Shown here: positions 8,514 to 18,614 of the stretch, one piece after another
Position numbering within the stretch: the stretch's first letter is position 1
Layout: every line of letters begins with the position of its first letter
Origin: Endobacterium cereale
GTDB lineage: Bacteria; Pseudomonadota; Alphaproteobacteria; Rhizobiales; Rhizobiaceae
Assembly: GCF_009617585.1 (NCBI RefSeq)
Contig: NZ_WIXI01000039.1
Location: 142,046-206,045 of the forward strand
Direction of reading: 5' to 3'
DNA: 64,000 nt
Made by a program: the position numbers and the translations under genes
The notes under the pieces: model-generated
Seen by the model: the letters and a program-made list of their open reading frames with translations, nothing else
The model's database searches: none
Told to the model about the DNA's origin: nothing

Positions 8514-9572
8514 TCAGGTCCTTTCGGTGATGGTGTTGCGGGAAACGGCGGGCGATGCCTCATACCAACCCTTCGAGCGGTTCACGATCCAGACGACCGA
8601 GAGCATGACCGGCACTTCGATCAGGACACCGACGACGGTAGCGAGTGCCGCGCCCGACTGAAACCCGAAGAGGCTGATGGCGGCGGCAACCGCGAGTTCA
8701 AAGAAATTGCTGGCACCGATGAGCGCGGAAGGGCCGGCGACGCAGTGGCGCTCGCCTGCCATGCGGTTCAGAAGGTAGGCCAGCCCGGAGTTCAGATAGA
8801 CCTGGATCAGGATCGGCACGGCCAGCAATGCGATGATGGCCGGTTGGGCGATGATCTGCTCGCCCTGAAAGGCGAAGAGAAGCACGAGCGTGGCGAGCAA
8901 CGCGATGAGCGATACCGGCTGCAGCTTCGCAAGCAAGCGATCGAGCGCGCCCGTTGTGCCGTCGGCCGTCAGGTAGCTCCGCAGTACCTGGGCGATAATG
9001 ACAGGCACCACGATGTAGAGCGCGACCGACAGGGCAAGCGTCGCCCACGGTACGGTGATGGCCGAGAGACCGAGCAAGAGGCCGACGATCGGCGCAAAGG
9101 CGACGACCATGATCGCGTCGTTCAAAGCCACCTGCGAGAGCGTGAACAGCGGCTCGCCCCGTGTCAGGTTCGACCAGACGAAGACCATGGCTGTGCAGGG
9201 GGCTGCAGCCAGAATGATCAGGCCTGCGATATAGGAGTCGATCTGGTCCGCCGGCAGATAGGGCCGGAAAAGCCAGCCGACAAACAGCCATCCCAACAAC
9301 GCCATCGAGAACGGCTTGATCGCCCAATTGATGATCAGCGTGACGCCGATCCCGCGCCAGTAGGAGCCCACTTGCGCCAACGACCGGAAATCGATCTTCA
9401 GCAGCATCGGGACGATCATCAGCCAAATCAGGATCGCTACGGGGATGTTGACCTTGGCAATCTCGGCGGCACCAACGTTTTGGAAGACGCCGGGCATCAG
9501 GTGGCCGAGGGCAACGCCGACTGCGATGCAAAGAAAGACCCAGATGGTCAGATATCGTTCGAAGGTGGACAT
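8514..9572 (-). CDS. acr3: Arsenite efflux transporter ACR3
   Basis: ACR3 carriers export arsenite through the inner membrane. The 352-aa protein has ten predicted membrane segments. The segment GLIILAAAPCTAMVFVWS holds the conserved cysteine needed for transport, and ALNDAIMVV and GASNFFELAVA are family signatures. The ATG at 9572 overlaps the stop of the upstream arsC by one base (TGATG), so translation is coupled. The longer open frame to 9806 is a shadow of that gene. Confidence 0.94.
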   Translation of the reverse strand: MSTFERYLTIWVFLCIAVGVALGHLMPGVFQNVGAAEIAKVNIPVAILIWLMIVPMLLKIDFRSLAQVGSYWRGIGVTLIINWAIKPFSMALLGWLFVGWLFRPYLPADQIDSYIAGLIILAAAPCTAMVFVWSNLTRGEPLFTLSQVALNDAIMVVAFAPIVGLLLGLSAITVPWATLALSVALYIVVPVIIAQVLRSYLTADGTTGALDRLLAKLQPVSLIALLATLVLLFAFQGEQIIAQPAIIALLAVPILIQVYLNSGLAYLLNRMAGERHCVAGPSALIGASNFFELAVAAAISLFGFQSGAALATVVGVLIEVPVMLSVVWIVNRSKGWYEASPAVSRNTITERT

Positions 9573-10099
9573 CAAGCGGACTTTCCCTCCGGCGAGGTCG
9601 AACCCTCCATCGCACCGATCTGGCGAAGCTTCGTCTCCAGCGCCAGCCGATCGATGGACGCGAGCGGCAGGTTCACGAATGCGAGGATCCGGTTCTTGAG
9701 GAAGCGGGCCGCCTGCGCGAAGGCGCGCTGCTTGTCTATATCGAGGCCGGATACCGCGGCTGGATCCTCGACGCCCCAGTGGGCGGTCATAGGATGGCCG
9801 GTCCACACGGGGCAGGCCTCGCCGGCGGCGCTGTCGCAGACCGTGAAGATGAAATCCATCTCCGGTGCGCCGGGTGCGGCGAACACATCCCAGCTCTTCG
9901 AGGAGAAGCCTGTCGAGGGATAGCCAAGCGTTGCCAATTCCTTCAGGGCATAAGGATTGACCTCTCCCTTCGGCTGGCTGCCGGCGGAATACGCCTTGAA
10001 GAGACCAGCACCCTCCTTGTTGAGGATGGATTCGGCGATAACAGAGCGAGCGGAATTGCCCGTGCAGAGGAACAGCACGTTGTAGGTCTTGTCAGTCAT
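9572..10099 (-). CDS. Arsenate reductase, LMW phosphatase type
   Basis: This 175-aa protein belongs to the thioredoxin-coupled arsenate reductases related to low-molecular-weight tyrosine phosphatases. The P-loop LFLCTGNSARS has the nucleophile at C12 and R18 seven places on. Two more cysteines in TVCDSAAGEACPVW match the cysteine relay of this family. The C-terminal extension of about 35 residues is longer than the minimal fold and resembles rhizobial homologues. It is translationally coupled to acr3. Confidence 0.9.
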   Translation of the reverse strand: MTDKTYNVLFLCTGNSARSVIAESILNKEGAGLFKAYSAGSQPKGEVNPYALKELATLGYPSTGFSSKSWDVFAAPGAPEMDFIFTVCDSAAGEACPVWTGHPMTAHWGVEDPAAVSGLDIDKQRAFAQAARFLKNRILAFVNLPLASIDRLALETKLRQIGAMEGSTSPEGKSA

Positions 10100-10113
10100 G
10101 GTCGTGGTCCGTG

Positions 10114-10551
10114 TTAGGTCGGAGACCTGTTGAGCTTCATGATGGTCGCCGACGAGGGGCAGATGGAGGACAGTTGGCGGGTTGCGAGAACGGCTGCCGG
10201 CACTTCGGCCCGCGGAACCTCAGAAAACCCGATGGTCGAAAAGAACGACGTGGCGCTCGTCGTTGCGAGGAAGACATCGCCATCGACGTCGCTCAGCGTT
10301 GCCTCGACGATGGCTCGGCCGACCCCATGACTTCGATGTGCCGGCAGTACGACAACAGACCGCAGCAGTTAATCGCCGCCGCAGCGTTCGAGGCCGGCAT
10401 ATCCGATCGTTTGGCCGTCGCCAGACACGGCTTTGAAGAAAGTGCGGCCTTCATCTTCAATATCACCGGTCGGGAGATCCGCGGCACGGAGCGCCTCGCG
10501 GAGGCGAGCGTCGCTACCGGCCCTTTCGTGCAATGCGATCGCGCTCAACAT
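10114..10551 (-). pseudogene. arsN2: ArsN2-like GNAT acetyltransferase with in-frame stop
   Basis: ArsN-type acetyltransferases of the GNAT family are common in ars operons, where some acetylate organoarsenicals. The frame from 10551 reads LREALRAADLPTGDI, then GYAGLERCGGD, then meets a TAA (10369-10371, codon 61). It continues in the same frame as LLRSVVVLPAHRSHGVGRAI and on to 10114. The residues after the stop include the acetyl-CoA loop (HRSHGVGRA), so one codon breaks an otherwise whole gene of about 145 codons. It overlaps the end of arsR by 7 bp. Confidence 0.8.
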
Positions 10552-10898
10552 GGCTTCGCCACCGACGTGCAGCATGGCGTCAGTTCCGCGATCAGGGGAG
10601 CGCAAAGCTCCGTTGAACCGCCGCAGCAGTCCTTCAGCAGGAATAGTGTCAGGTCGCGTAGGCCGTCGAGGTCGGCCCGGTAGATGATTGATCGGCTCTG
10701 GCGCTCGCTCTTGACCAATCCGGCACGGGACAGCGTCGCAAGATGCGCAGACATCGTGTTCTGCGGGACATCGAGGAGCCGGGCGAGTTCGCCAGCCGGA
10801 ATGCCGTCCGGCTCGTGCCGGACGAGCAACCGAAATGTCTCCAGGCGGGTGTTCTGTGCCAAGGCCGCGAGTGCAGATATTGCGTTGTTAGTTTCCAT
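10545..10898 (-). CDS. arsR: ArsR family regulator of the leftward ars operon
   Basis: The 117-aa protein has a winged helix with DVPQNTMSAHLATLSRAGLV as the recognition region and RQSRSIIYRAD as the wing. Cysteines after the fold (KDCCGG near residue 91, then ELCAPL and TPCC) are a likely arsenite site. It shares the LTLFLLKDCC/LVKFLMEDCC pattern with the other ArsR at 4536, so both probably sense arsenite in the same way. It is the first gene of the operon and has a palindromic operator right before its start. Confidence 0.92.
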   Translation of the reverse strand: METNNAISALAALAQNTRLETFRLLVRHEPDGIPAGELARLLDVPQNTMSAHLATLSRAGLVKSERQSRSIIYRADLDGLRDLTLFLLKDCCGGSTELCAPLIAELTPCCTSVAKPC

Positions 10899-10918
10899 AT
10901 ATCCAGAATATTGGATAT
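10899..10918. promoter_or_regulatory. ArsR operator-like palindrome
   Basis: ATATCCA-GAATAT-TGGATAT has perfect 7-bp arms and touches the arsR start codon at 10898. It should overlap the promoter or the transcript start, giving autorepression. Its sequence differs from the operator at 4518, so the two ArsR proteins may not cross-regulate. Confidence 0.75.
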
Positions 10919-11110
10919 ATTGCCAATGTCAAGCGCAAGCCGTTCGGGTTGATCGGCGGCCCACACGACTTGCTCACGTGAAAGCAACACCGGATCCTAC
11001 AGCGCCACCATGTCAACAATGGCAGCGATTGTCCCCACGGTCGGGGACCGCGACGCAGTCAGAAATGGGAAAGCGTTGCAGTTCGCAGGATTTGCTGACA
11101 GATTTCACCA

Positions 11111-11482
11111 CTAGCGGATTGCCGCCATTTCAGTCACCGCGTTTGCGACTTCCACGTGATTATAGGGCTTGCTAAAAAAACGGCCCTCGATCGGAAGTTC
11201 GTCATCTCGGAGATTTCGGTGACCTGATGTCACAATGATCTTCACCGGTGGCCACCTGTCCCTGACTGCTGATGCCAGCTTCAGACCGTCCATACTGCCG
11301 GGCATGTCTATATCGGTAAACATGACCTGAATCTCACGATGTAGATTGAGTTGCTCAATTGCCTCATCCGCACCGGAAGCCTCGTAAACCACAAAGCCCT
11401 CATCCTCGAGCGACATGACGATTGCCAGGCGGATGAGGGCCTCGTCTTCCACGACAAGAACCGTAGCGCCGTTATTTGCCAT
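11111..11482 (-). CDS. Single-domain response regulator
   Basis: The 123-aa protein is a receiver domain only. The acidic pocket is VVEDE (near residue 11), the phosphoacceptor is D57 in MFTDIDMPG, and the switch Thr and Lys appear in VTSGHR and SKPYNHVEV. With no output domain it should work by phosphotransfer or protein contact. The start at 11482 is preferred to the upstream ATG at 11509. It ends the unit KaiC-like ATPase, HWE kinase, regulator, but a 129-bp gap separates it from the kinase gene, so it may have its own promoter. Confidence 0.88.
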   Translation of the reverse strand: MANNGATVLVVEDEALIRLAIVMSLEDEGFVVYEASGADEAIEQLNLHREIQVMFTDIDMPGSMDGLKLASAVRDRWPPVKIIVTSGHRNLRDDELPIEGRFFSKPYNHVEVANAVTEMAAIR

Positions 11483-11611
11483 ACCGTGCCATCCAAATGT
11501 TTGCCGCATTTACATTTTTTTCGAAAACAACTTGCCTCATAACACCCAGGTCCTCGGTTTGATCCACCGGTCGCCAGAAGTTTTGAAAGCATCTCGTGAT
11601 TACGGTCTTGT

Positions 11612-12655
11612 TCAAGTGCGTTTCGACAGCCGGGACACCGGGCCGCTTGCCGAGCAACGAAAGCCGTCCCGTTCAAAGGAAATCTGTGGAGCTGTCCCGA
11701 ATAGTGACTGTAGCGATGCGCGAACGTAACGCGTCCCATAACCTTGGCGCGTTGGCGCCTGCACAGATGGGCCACCTGCCTCTCGCCAATCCAGTGACAG
11801 GACCGGGTCTTCATCGGAACTCAGCTCCCAATTCACATTTACTGCTCCATCTGGATGGAACAGTGCACCGTACTTGATCGCATTGGTCGTAAGCTCATGG
11901 AGACACAAAGCGATTGTCGTGCCGGCCTCTCGGCTGACGACAATGTCCGGGCCGCTGACGGAAATGCGGCTGACGCTGCCCCGATTGTAAGGCGACACGG
12001 TCAGTTCTACCACAGCAGATAGCTCGACCTCCTCACCGCCAGCTTCGAAAACGGCACTGTGGACATTGGAAAGCGCCTGTAATCGAGCTGAGAATTCCGT
12101 TGCCAAATCATCAACCGTCGTCGCGCCTCGCTTCGTCATCTGGAAAATCGACGTCACGCTTGCGAGGATATTCTTGACCCGGTGATTAAGCTCGAGCCGC
12201 AGCTCTTTCTCTCTGTCGAGCGAATCCCGCACCTGTCGCTGACGTAGCCGGACGATCAGGTTTGACTGGATCGCATTCACAAGCTCCAACGCCGCAATCG
12301 GACGGATATGGAAAAGCAAACGGGAGCCCGGCCAGGACGATTGCAGCTGCGTTCGGATCCGGGCGATCGGGGCGGCACGTTCCAACAGCACGATCACGGG
12401 CACTTCCGACCAGTCGGGCTGTTTTGCCAAATGATCGGCAATCATCCCGACGACATCCGGTGTGAGCGACTCGTGCGTGATAACGATAATGCCGGGTCCT
12501 CGACCGAGGTGGCTTTCCAAATCGTCACCGGCCTTGGCAGCCAACACGTCGACCTTCTGTTCGCCCAAGAAAGCTGCAATGTAGTCGGCGTCCTTGCGAA
12601 AGGGGGCAAGGACCAGCACCCAGTCCAGCTCGCTTTCGGCTGGCGGCGCTCTCAT
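11612..12655 (-). CDS. HWE-type sensor histidine kinase with receiver-like N-terminus
   Basis: The 347-aa protein starts with a region of about 130 residues that looks like a degenerate receiver domain (LVLAPF, then VPVIVLLERA). The phosphorylation helix has LNHRVKN with H158. The ATP-binding part has LHELTTNAIKYGAL (N box, about 252-265) and DWREAGG (about 289-295), the W-x-E signature of the HWE family. No membrane segment is seen, so it is cytoplasmic. Its start overlaps the stop of the KaiC-like gene by 4 bp (ATGA), suggesting that the two act together. Confidence 0.88.
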   Translation of the reverse strand: MRAPPAESELDWVLVLAPFRKDADYIAAFLGEQKVDVLAAKAGDDLESHLGRGPGIIVITHESLTPDVVGMIADHLAKQPDWSEVPVIVLLERAAPIARIRTQLQSSWPGSRLLFHIRPIAALELVNAIQSNLIVRLRQRQVRDSLDREKELRLELNHRVKNILASVTSIFQMTKRGATTVDDLATEFSARLQALSNVHSAVFEAGGEEVELSAVVELTVSPYNRGSVSRISVSGPDIVVSREAGTTIALCLHELTTNAIKYGALFHPDGAVNVNWELSSDEDPVLSLDWREAGGPSVQAPTRQGYGTRYVRASLQSLFGTAPQISFERDGFRCSASGPVSRLSKRT

Positions 12656-14094
12656 TTCGCGTCGGGAAGCGGATTATAGGCGACAACGCTGACGCTTCCG
12701 CTTTCGATCAGTAGCTCGCGGACGTTGAGGTCATGCGGGCCGTGCCGCTTTTTTACGACCGTGATGTTGCGCCGCAGGCGTCCTTCGTGCTCCATGATCC
12801 GCAACAGCAGAACAGTGTCTCCGAGGAAGCTGACATCGACATCGATGCCGACATTCTGACCCAGCAGTCCGTGTTGCGCGACGATGAGCATGGTCAGCAC
12901 ACCGGATCTGGCAAGATATTTCAGGAGCGACTGGATATCGCGCACGGCCTTATCCCGATGCGGCAAAGAGTTCAGATATCCGGTCAGGCTGTCGATCACG
13001 ACGACCCGGGACTTGCTCTGTGTCACCGCGTCTTGAACGATTTGCCCGAATTCGCCTGGCGAAATCTCATTCGGATTGAAATCCCGCAAGATCAGTTTGC
13101 CGTCCTTGTGGAACTGACGCAGCTCCATACCCAGACCTTCGGAGCGACGGAAGAACGTTTCAAGACGTTCTTCAAACAGGAACAGGGCGACGTTTTCGCC
13201 GCGTTCGAGAGCTGCCGTCGCGTAAAGAGACGACATCGTCGATTTGCCGGTCCCCGATTGTCCGATAACCAGCGTGGTTGTTCCAGCCTCCTGCCCACCA
13301 CCGAACATTTCATCGAGTTCGGCGACGCCAGACTTGATCATGTGGGGTTTGGCGGTTTCTGAGGCCGTGCTAGGCGTGATCCGAGGAAATACGACAACGC
13401 CCGCTCCCTCACGGATGGCCATGTCATGATATCCGTCGGCGACGGGGACGCCGCGCATCTTCGAGATTTCGACGCGTCGGCGTACGCCGCCGTATTCCTC
13501 CAGGGACTTGTCAAAACGGATGACGCCGTGGGCTAGCCCTTCGACTTCCTCGCCGCTGCGATCTCCTCCAGCCGTCTGGGTGTCCAGCAGCAATGCCACA
13601 ACGTTTTGTTTAGCGAGGAACGACTTGAAACCGATAAGTTCGCGACGGAAGCGAGGCGAGTCACCGGTGATGAGACGGATCTCCAACAGAGAATCGTAGA
13701 CCAGACGGCGTGGCTTATGTTCCTCGATGGCGGCTTCGATCGCCTTTCGGGTCTGGTCCAGACGAAGATCCGAGGTCACGAAAATGCTTTGATCGTCGGC
13801 CTCGTTCACTGTGCCCGAGGTCGAAAGCTCTTCGACGCGGATGCCATCCAGCGTCCAGTCATGAGAGGTGGCGATTGCCTCGAGCTCCGCCGCTGTCTGT
13901 GACAGGGTGACATAGATGCAGCTTTCCCCCGCATCTGCGCCAGCCCGCAGGAACTGAAGCGCAGCTGTGGTTTTGCCGGATCCTGGAGCCCCTTGAAGCA
14001 TATAGAGATTTGACGAGGGCAAACCGCCGCGGAGGATCTCGTCCAGACCTGCGATGCCGGTGCTGACGATGGCTGGGCTCTTACGTTTGGGCAT
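12652..14094 (-). CDS. KaiC-like double-domain ATPase
   Basis: The 480-aa protein has two RecA-type ATPase domains as in KaiC. Walker A loops are GAPGSGKT (35-42) and GQSGTGKS (near 275), with matching Walker B strands (RRLVYDSL and RVVVIDSL). It starts TGIAGLDEILRGGLP, typical of KaiC. The segment matching the KaiC Ser/Thr autophosphorylation pair reads DVSFLGDTVLLL, so those residues are not clearly kept. No kaiA or kaiB is present. Coupling to an HWE kinase suggests signalling rather than a clock. The start at 14094 follows GGAGCGG and is preferred to an upstream ATG at 14145. Confidence 0.88.
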   Translation of the reverse strand: MPKRKSPAIVSTGIAGLDEILRGGLPSSNLYMLQGAPGSGKTTAALQFLRAGADAGESCIYVTLSQTAAELEAIATSHDWTLDGIRVEELSTSGTVNEADDQSIFVTSDLRLDQTRKAIEAAIEEHKPRRLVYDSLLEIRLITGDSPRFRRELIGFKSFLAKQNVVALLLDTQTAGGDRSGEEVEGLAHGVIRFDKSLEEYGGVRRRVEISKMRGVPVADGYHDMAIREGAGVVVFPRITPSTASETAKPHMIKSGVAELDEMFGGGQEAGTTTLVIGQSGTGKSTMSSLYATAALERGENVALFLFEERLETFFRRSEGLGMELRQFHKDGKLILRDFNPNEISPGEFGQIVQDAVTQSKSRVVVIDSLTGYLNSLPHRDKAVRDIQSLLKYLARSGVLTMLIVAQHGLLGQNVGIDVDVSFLGDTVLLLRIMEHEGRLRRNITVVKKRHGPHDLNVRELLIESGSVSVVAYNPLPDAK

Positions 14095-14262
14095 AACTTT
14101 TCCGCTCCAATGCTCCGCGAATGATCGAAAGACCATGGCGCGCATCGCCGGTTTAGAGATGCAATGCTGTTATATTTGTCTTTCCCGAAAGTTCAATCGC
14201 GGTCAAGTTGCCGTCTGCGTGGATACGTGGAACTGGCGCAACCCTATGCCGCCGGGAAGAAA

Positions 14263-17200
14263 ATGATTGTGAAGACTGGACTGGACTTGCCCTACCACGC
14301 GCCTATGTCTTGCCCGCTGCCATATAATGGGAACGTCATGACTGTTGTGCCTTCCGAGCCTTACCAGGACATTTTCGTTGGCGATGGGGAGATGGCGCAT
14401 CTGATGCGTCGGCACGACTGGTCTAAAACCAGCCTTGGCCCTCCAGAAGCTTGGCCTGACGCGTTAAGGGTGGCATTGCGTCTTCTGCTGACATCGCGGT
14501 TCGAAATGTGGCTCGGTTGGGGGCCGGATATCAGTTTCTTCTACAATGACGCTTACCGTCCGACCCTGGGCAAGAAGCACCCAAATGCCCTTGCCGTGCC
14601 AACCATGGTCGTCTGGGCGGAGATCTGGGACGATGTCAAGGATCGTCTCGCTACGGTTTACGAGACCGGAGAAGCGACTTGGGACCGAGCCCTCCTGCTG
14701 CTGCTCGAACGCGACGGTTATCCTGAGGAAACATACCACACCTTTTCCTACAGTCCGCTTATCGGCGATACTGGTAATGTCGAGGGCGTTTTTTGTGCCG
14801 TGTCTGAAGAAACCGAGAGGGTTATCAGTGAGCGGCGCATGGGCACGCTGCGAAAGCTCGCATCAGCCCTCGCGACATCCGATAGCAAGCAGCAAGTCTA
14901 CGAGGCCTCGCAAAGCACGCTCAGTGATAATCCTCAGGATTTGCCTTTCAGCCTGCTTTACCTGTTCGATGAGGATGGGTCTGCCAAGCGAACATGGGCG
15001 AATGGCATAGCCGAAGATCACAACCTTGCCGCTGCAGTCGTAGGTTTGAATAATGCGGCAGATGGTGTGATCTGGGACCTCGATGCTGCCCGACACAGCC
15101 AAGCACCGACGATTATCGATATCAGCGACATGGGCCAAGTTCCCTGCGGCGCCTGGAATCTTGCGCCTTCGCAGGCCGCGGTTGTGCCGCTTGTCGGTCA
15201 GGGCGGTGACAGACCAATCGGCGTATTGATTGTCGCGCTCAATCCCCATCGGCCTGCGAGCGATGAATATATCGATTTTCTAAAACTGCTATCTGGCCAG
15301 ATCGCTTCAAGCCTTGCGAGCGCGGATGCGTTCGAAACCGAGCGGCAGCGTGGCGCTGCTTTGGCGGAGGCGGCCGAAATGCGCGAGGCGGCTGCGGTTG
15401 CACTTGAGCAACTGAACCGGCAACTCACGACGGAGGTCGAACAGCGCACTGCCGAACGCGATCGTATGCGGGAGCTGTTTCAGCAATCGCCCAGTTTCAT
15501 GTGCATTCTTCGCGGCCCGTATCACGTGTTTGAACTGGCGAACGACGCCTACATGCAACTTGTCGGCCATCGTGATCTGCTGGAAATGCGCGTGCGGGAC
15601 GCTCTCCCTGAACTTTCAGGGCAAGGTTTCTTCGAGCTGCTCGATCAGGTGTATCGTTCGGGCGAGGCCTTCATAGGTCGTAGCCTTCCCGTGTCGTTGC
15701 AGCGAACTGCTGGAGAGCAGCCAGAAGAACGGTTCGTCAACCTGATCTATCAGCCGATTTTGGACGCAACTGCAAACGTTTCCGGCATCTTCGTCGATGG
15801 CTTCGACGTTACTGACCAGAAGCGCGCAGAAGAGCAACTTCAGACGCTCAATCACACCCTCGAACAGCGGGTCGATCAACGAACCGGCGAACTGAGAACC
15901 GCGTTGCTGCAGTTGGAACGGGAGTCGACCGAGCGTGAAGCGGCACTACTTGCCTTGCGGCAGGCCCAGAAGATGGAAGCGCTCGGAAAATTGACGGGCG
16001 GCGTGGCCCACGACTTCAACAACCTGCTTCAAGTCGTCAGTGGCAATCTACAGCTCCTGACGAAGGATATTGCCGGCAATACACGGGCTGAAACCCGTAT
16101 TCAGAACGCGCTGGCCGGCGTTTCGCGTGGCTCCAAACTCGCCTCGCAGTTGTTGGCATTCGGCCGAAGACAGCCACTTGAACCGAAAGTGGTCAACGTC
16201 CGCAAGCTCATCCAGAATATGGACGATATGCTGCGCCGTGCTCTTGGCGAGGAAATCGAGCTGGAGACCGTGGTATCCGGCGGACTGTGGAACACTCTGA
16301 TCGACCCTGGCCAGCTCGAAAACGCCATCCTTAATCTCGCGATCAATGCAAGGGACGCAATGGAGGGCAGCGGGAGGCTGACAATCGAAACCGTGAACTC
16401 GGTGCTTGACGATGAATACGCGCGTTCGCACGAGGACGTCCGCCCTGGCCAGTACGTAATGGTGGCGGTGACGGATACCGGCTCGGGCATACCGCCGGAG
16501 ATCATCGAACACGTCCTCGAGCCGTTTTTCAGTACCAAAAGTGAAGGCAAGGGAAGCGGCCTCGGCCTGTCCATGGTCTACGGCTTCCTTAAGCAGTCTG
16601 GTGGACACCTCAAAATCTACAGTGAGGTCGGCCATGGCACGACGATGAAGATCTACATGCCGAAAACCGTGCAGGCCGAGGATAGTCTGACGGGACCCGA
16701 GAGCACCCCGGTAAAAGGTGGGACGGAGACGGTCCTCGTCGTGGAAGACGACGACGCTGTTCGCGAAAACTCGGTCGCCTTGCTCACCGATCTCGGCTAT
16801 CAGGTATTGAAGGCTCGGGACGCTCAATCAGCGTTTACGATCATCGAAAGCGGCGCGCATGTCGATCTTCTCTTCACGGACGTCGTCATGCCAGGGCCGA
16901 TGCGAAGCACTGAGCTGGCGAAAAGAGCCAAGGCCCTTTATCCGGCAATAGCCGTCTTGTTCACATCAGGCTACACCGAAAACTCGATCGTTCATGGTGG
17001 CCGGCTTGATGCGGGTGTCGAGTTGCTTTCCAAGCCTTACACGTGCGAGGCACTTGCCCGTAAGGTTCGCCACGTGCTGGCAAATGCCGCTCAAGCCAAA
17101 ATGGCGGCCGAGCGTCTCGCAGTGCAGGACAAACCAGAAGCAAAAGATGCAGCCGCGCCCTTAAGGATCCTTGTTGTTGAAGATGAGCCCCTCATCCTTA

Positions 17201-17511
17201 TGGCGACAGTCGACATGCTCAGCGAACTTGGCCATTTCCCTCTGGAAGCCGGGTCAGCCGAAGAGGCCATGTGCATCATGCAGAAAGAATCCGTGGATGT
17301 TCTTCTAACGGATGTTGGTCTACCGGGCATGTCGGGTTCGGATCTCGCCAGGCAAGTCAGGGAACGATGGCCGCAGGTTTGTATCATCTTCGCGAGTGGC
17401 AATGACACCGGTCGGTTGGCGTCGGGAGTAGAAGATGCGTTGCAGCTCTCGAAGCCGTTCACGACAGAGGATTTGGCAGCGGCAGTAGCGCAAGCGAAAG
17501 ACTCTATCTGA
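14263..17511 (+). CDS. Hybrid histidine kinase with PAS, GAF and two receivers
   Basis: The protein is about 1,082 aa. It has an N-terminal PAS-like domain (about 30-190, with [17 protein letters not shown]), a GAF-like domain (about 200-360), a coiled-coil linker, a second PAS (about 405-530), and a HisKA helix with [11 protein letters not shown] (H583). The HATPase domain (about 690-800) is followed by two receivers with D873 and D1017. There are no membrane segments, so it is a soluble sensor. The ATG at 14263 has GGGAAG just upstream; ATGs at 14305 and 14338 are alternatives. It is divergent from the KaiC-like gene, and its receivers could exchange phosphate with that system. Confidence 0.88.
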   Translation: MIVKTGLDLPYHAPMSCPLPYNGNVMTVVPSEPYQDIFVGDGEMAHLMRRHDWSKTSLGPPEAWPDALRVALRLLLTSRFEMWLGWGPDISFFYNDAYRPTLGKKHPNALAVPTMVVWAEIWDDVKDRLATVYETGEATWDRALLLLLERDGYPEETYHTFSYSPLIGDTGNVEGVFCAVSEETERVISERRMGTLRKLASALATSDSKQQVYEASQSTLSDNPQDLPFSLLYLFDEDGSAKRTWANGIAEDHNLAAAVVGLNNAADGVIWDLDAARHSQAPTIIDISDMGQVPCGAWNLAPSQAAVVPLVGQGGDRPIGVLIVALNPHRPASDEYIDFLKLLSGQIASSLASADAFETERQRGAALAEAAEMREAAAVALEQLNRQLTTEVEQRTAERDRMRELFQQSPSFMCILRGPYHVFELANDAYMQLVGHRDLLEMRVRDALPELSGQGFFELLDQVYRSGEAFIGRSLPVSLQRTAGEQPEERFVNLIYQPILDATANVSGIFVDGFDVTDQKRAEEQLQTLNHTLEQRVDQRTGELRTALLQLERESTEREAALLALRQAQKMEALGKLTGGVAHDFNNLLQVVSGNLQLLTKDIAGNTRAETRIQNALAGVSRGSKLASQLLAFGRRQPLEPKVVNVRKLIQNMDDMLRRALGEEIELETVVSGGLWNTLIDPGQLENAILNLAINARDAMEGSGRLTIETVNSVLDDEYARSHEDVRPGQYVMVAVTDTGSGIPPEIIEHVLEPFFSTKSEGKGSGLGLSMVYGFLKQSGGHLKIYSEVGHGTTMKIYMPKTVQAEDSLTGPESTPVKGGTETVLVVEDDDAVRENSVALLTDLGYQVLKARDAQSAFTIIESGAHVDLLFTDVVMPGPMRSTELAKRAKALYPAIAVLFTSGYTENSIVHGGRLDAGVELLSKPYTCEALARKVRHVLANAAQAKMAAERLAVQDKPEAKDAAAPLRILVVEDEPLILMATVDMLSELGHFPLEAGSAEEAMCIMQKESVDVLLTDVGLPGMSGSDLARQVRERWPQVCIIFASGNDTGRLASGVEDALQLSKPFTTEDLAAAVAQAKDSI

Positions 17512-17919
17512 TTTCGCCGCATCAAACTTTTAGCTACTTGAATGCGGCTGCTATGCGGTTCGCTGCGCCCAGTGACTTGGCATTTAATTCGAGATTCCAG
17601 CTTCGTTTTTGGCAGGGAATGTGAGATTGCCGAGGGGGAGAAGATAATCGCCTTGATGGGTATCGAACCGTCGACCCGCATATTGTGCAGCAACACTTAC
17701 AACGTACCGTTGTAGCTACTCGGGAACAACGCTGAAATTTTCACGATAGTTAGGCAGCACTTCCTTCGCAATCGTTCACAATATCAGAGTTTTCCAGGTG
17801 GGTAAAAACATGCAGTGCGACATCGGACTATTATGAACTGGCCGATCGGCTTCCAAATTTGCTGATTTCGACACATAGATGGTGCTGCCATAGACAGCAT
17901 CTCTAATCAAAGCTGAACA
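17512..17919. other. Intergenic stretch without a gene
   Basis: No gene is seen in these 400 bp. The only structured element is the tRNA-like repeat copy at 17647-17690. The stretch separates the hybrid kinase from the kdgD/DUF1254 remnants. Confidence 0.5.
17647..17690 (-). repeat. Dispersed tRNA-T-arm-like repeat, copy 3
   Basis: The sequence TAATCGCCTTGATGGG is followed by TATCGAACC-N4-GACCC. Its left part, ATCGCCTTGA, is shared with copy 4 at 43332, which shows that the repeat is longer than the tRNA-like core (about 40 bp). Confidence 0.55.
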
Positions 17920-18600
<681 letters not shown>

Positions 18601-18614
18601 GCGTGCGAACCTCT

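Noticed and set aside
8745..9923. 392-codon plus-strand frame opposite acr3
   Set aside because: Antisense to acr3 and arsC, rich in Asp/Arg/Gln without a family pattern; shadow of real genes.
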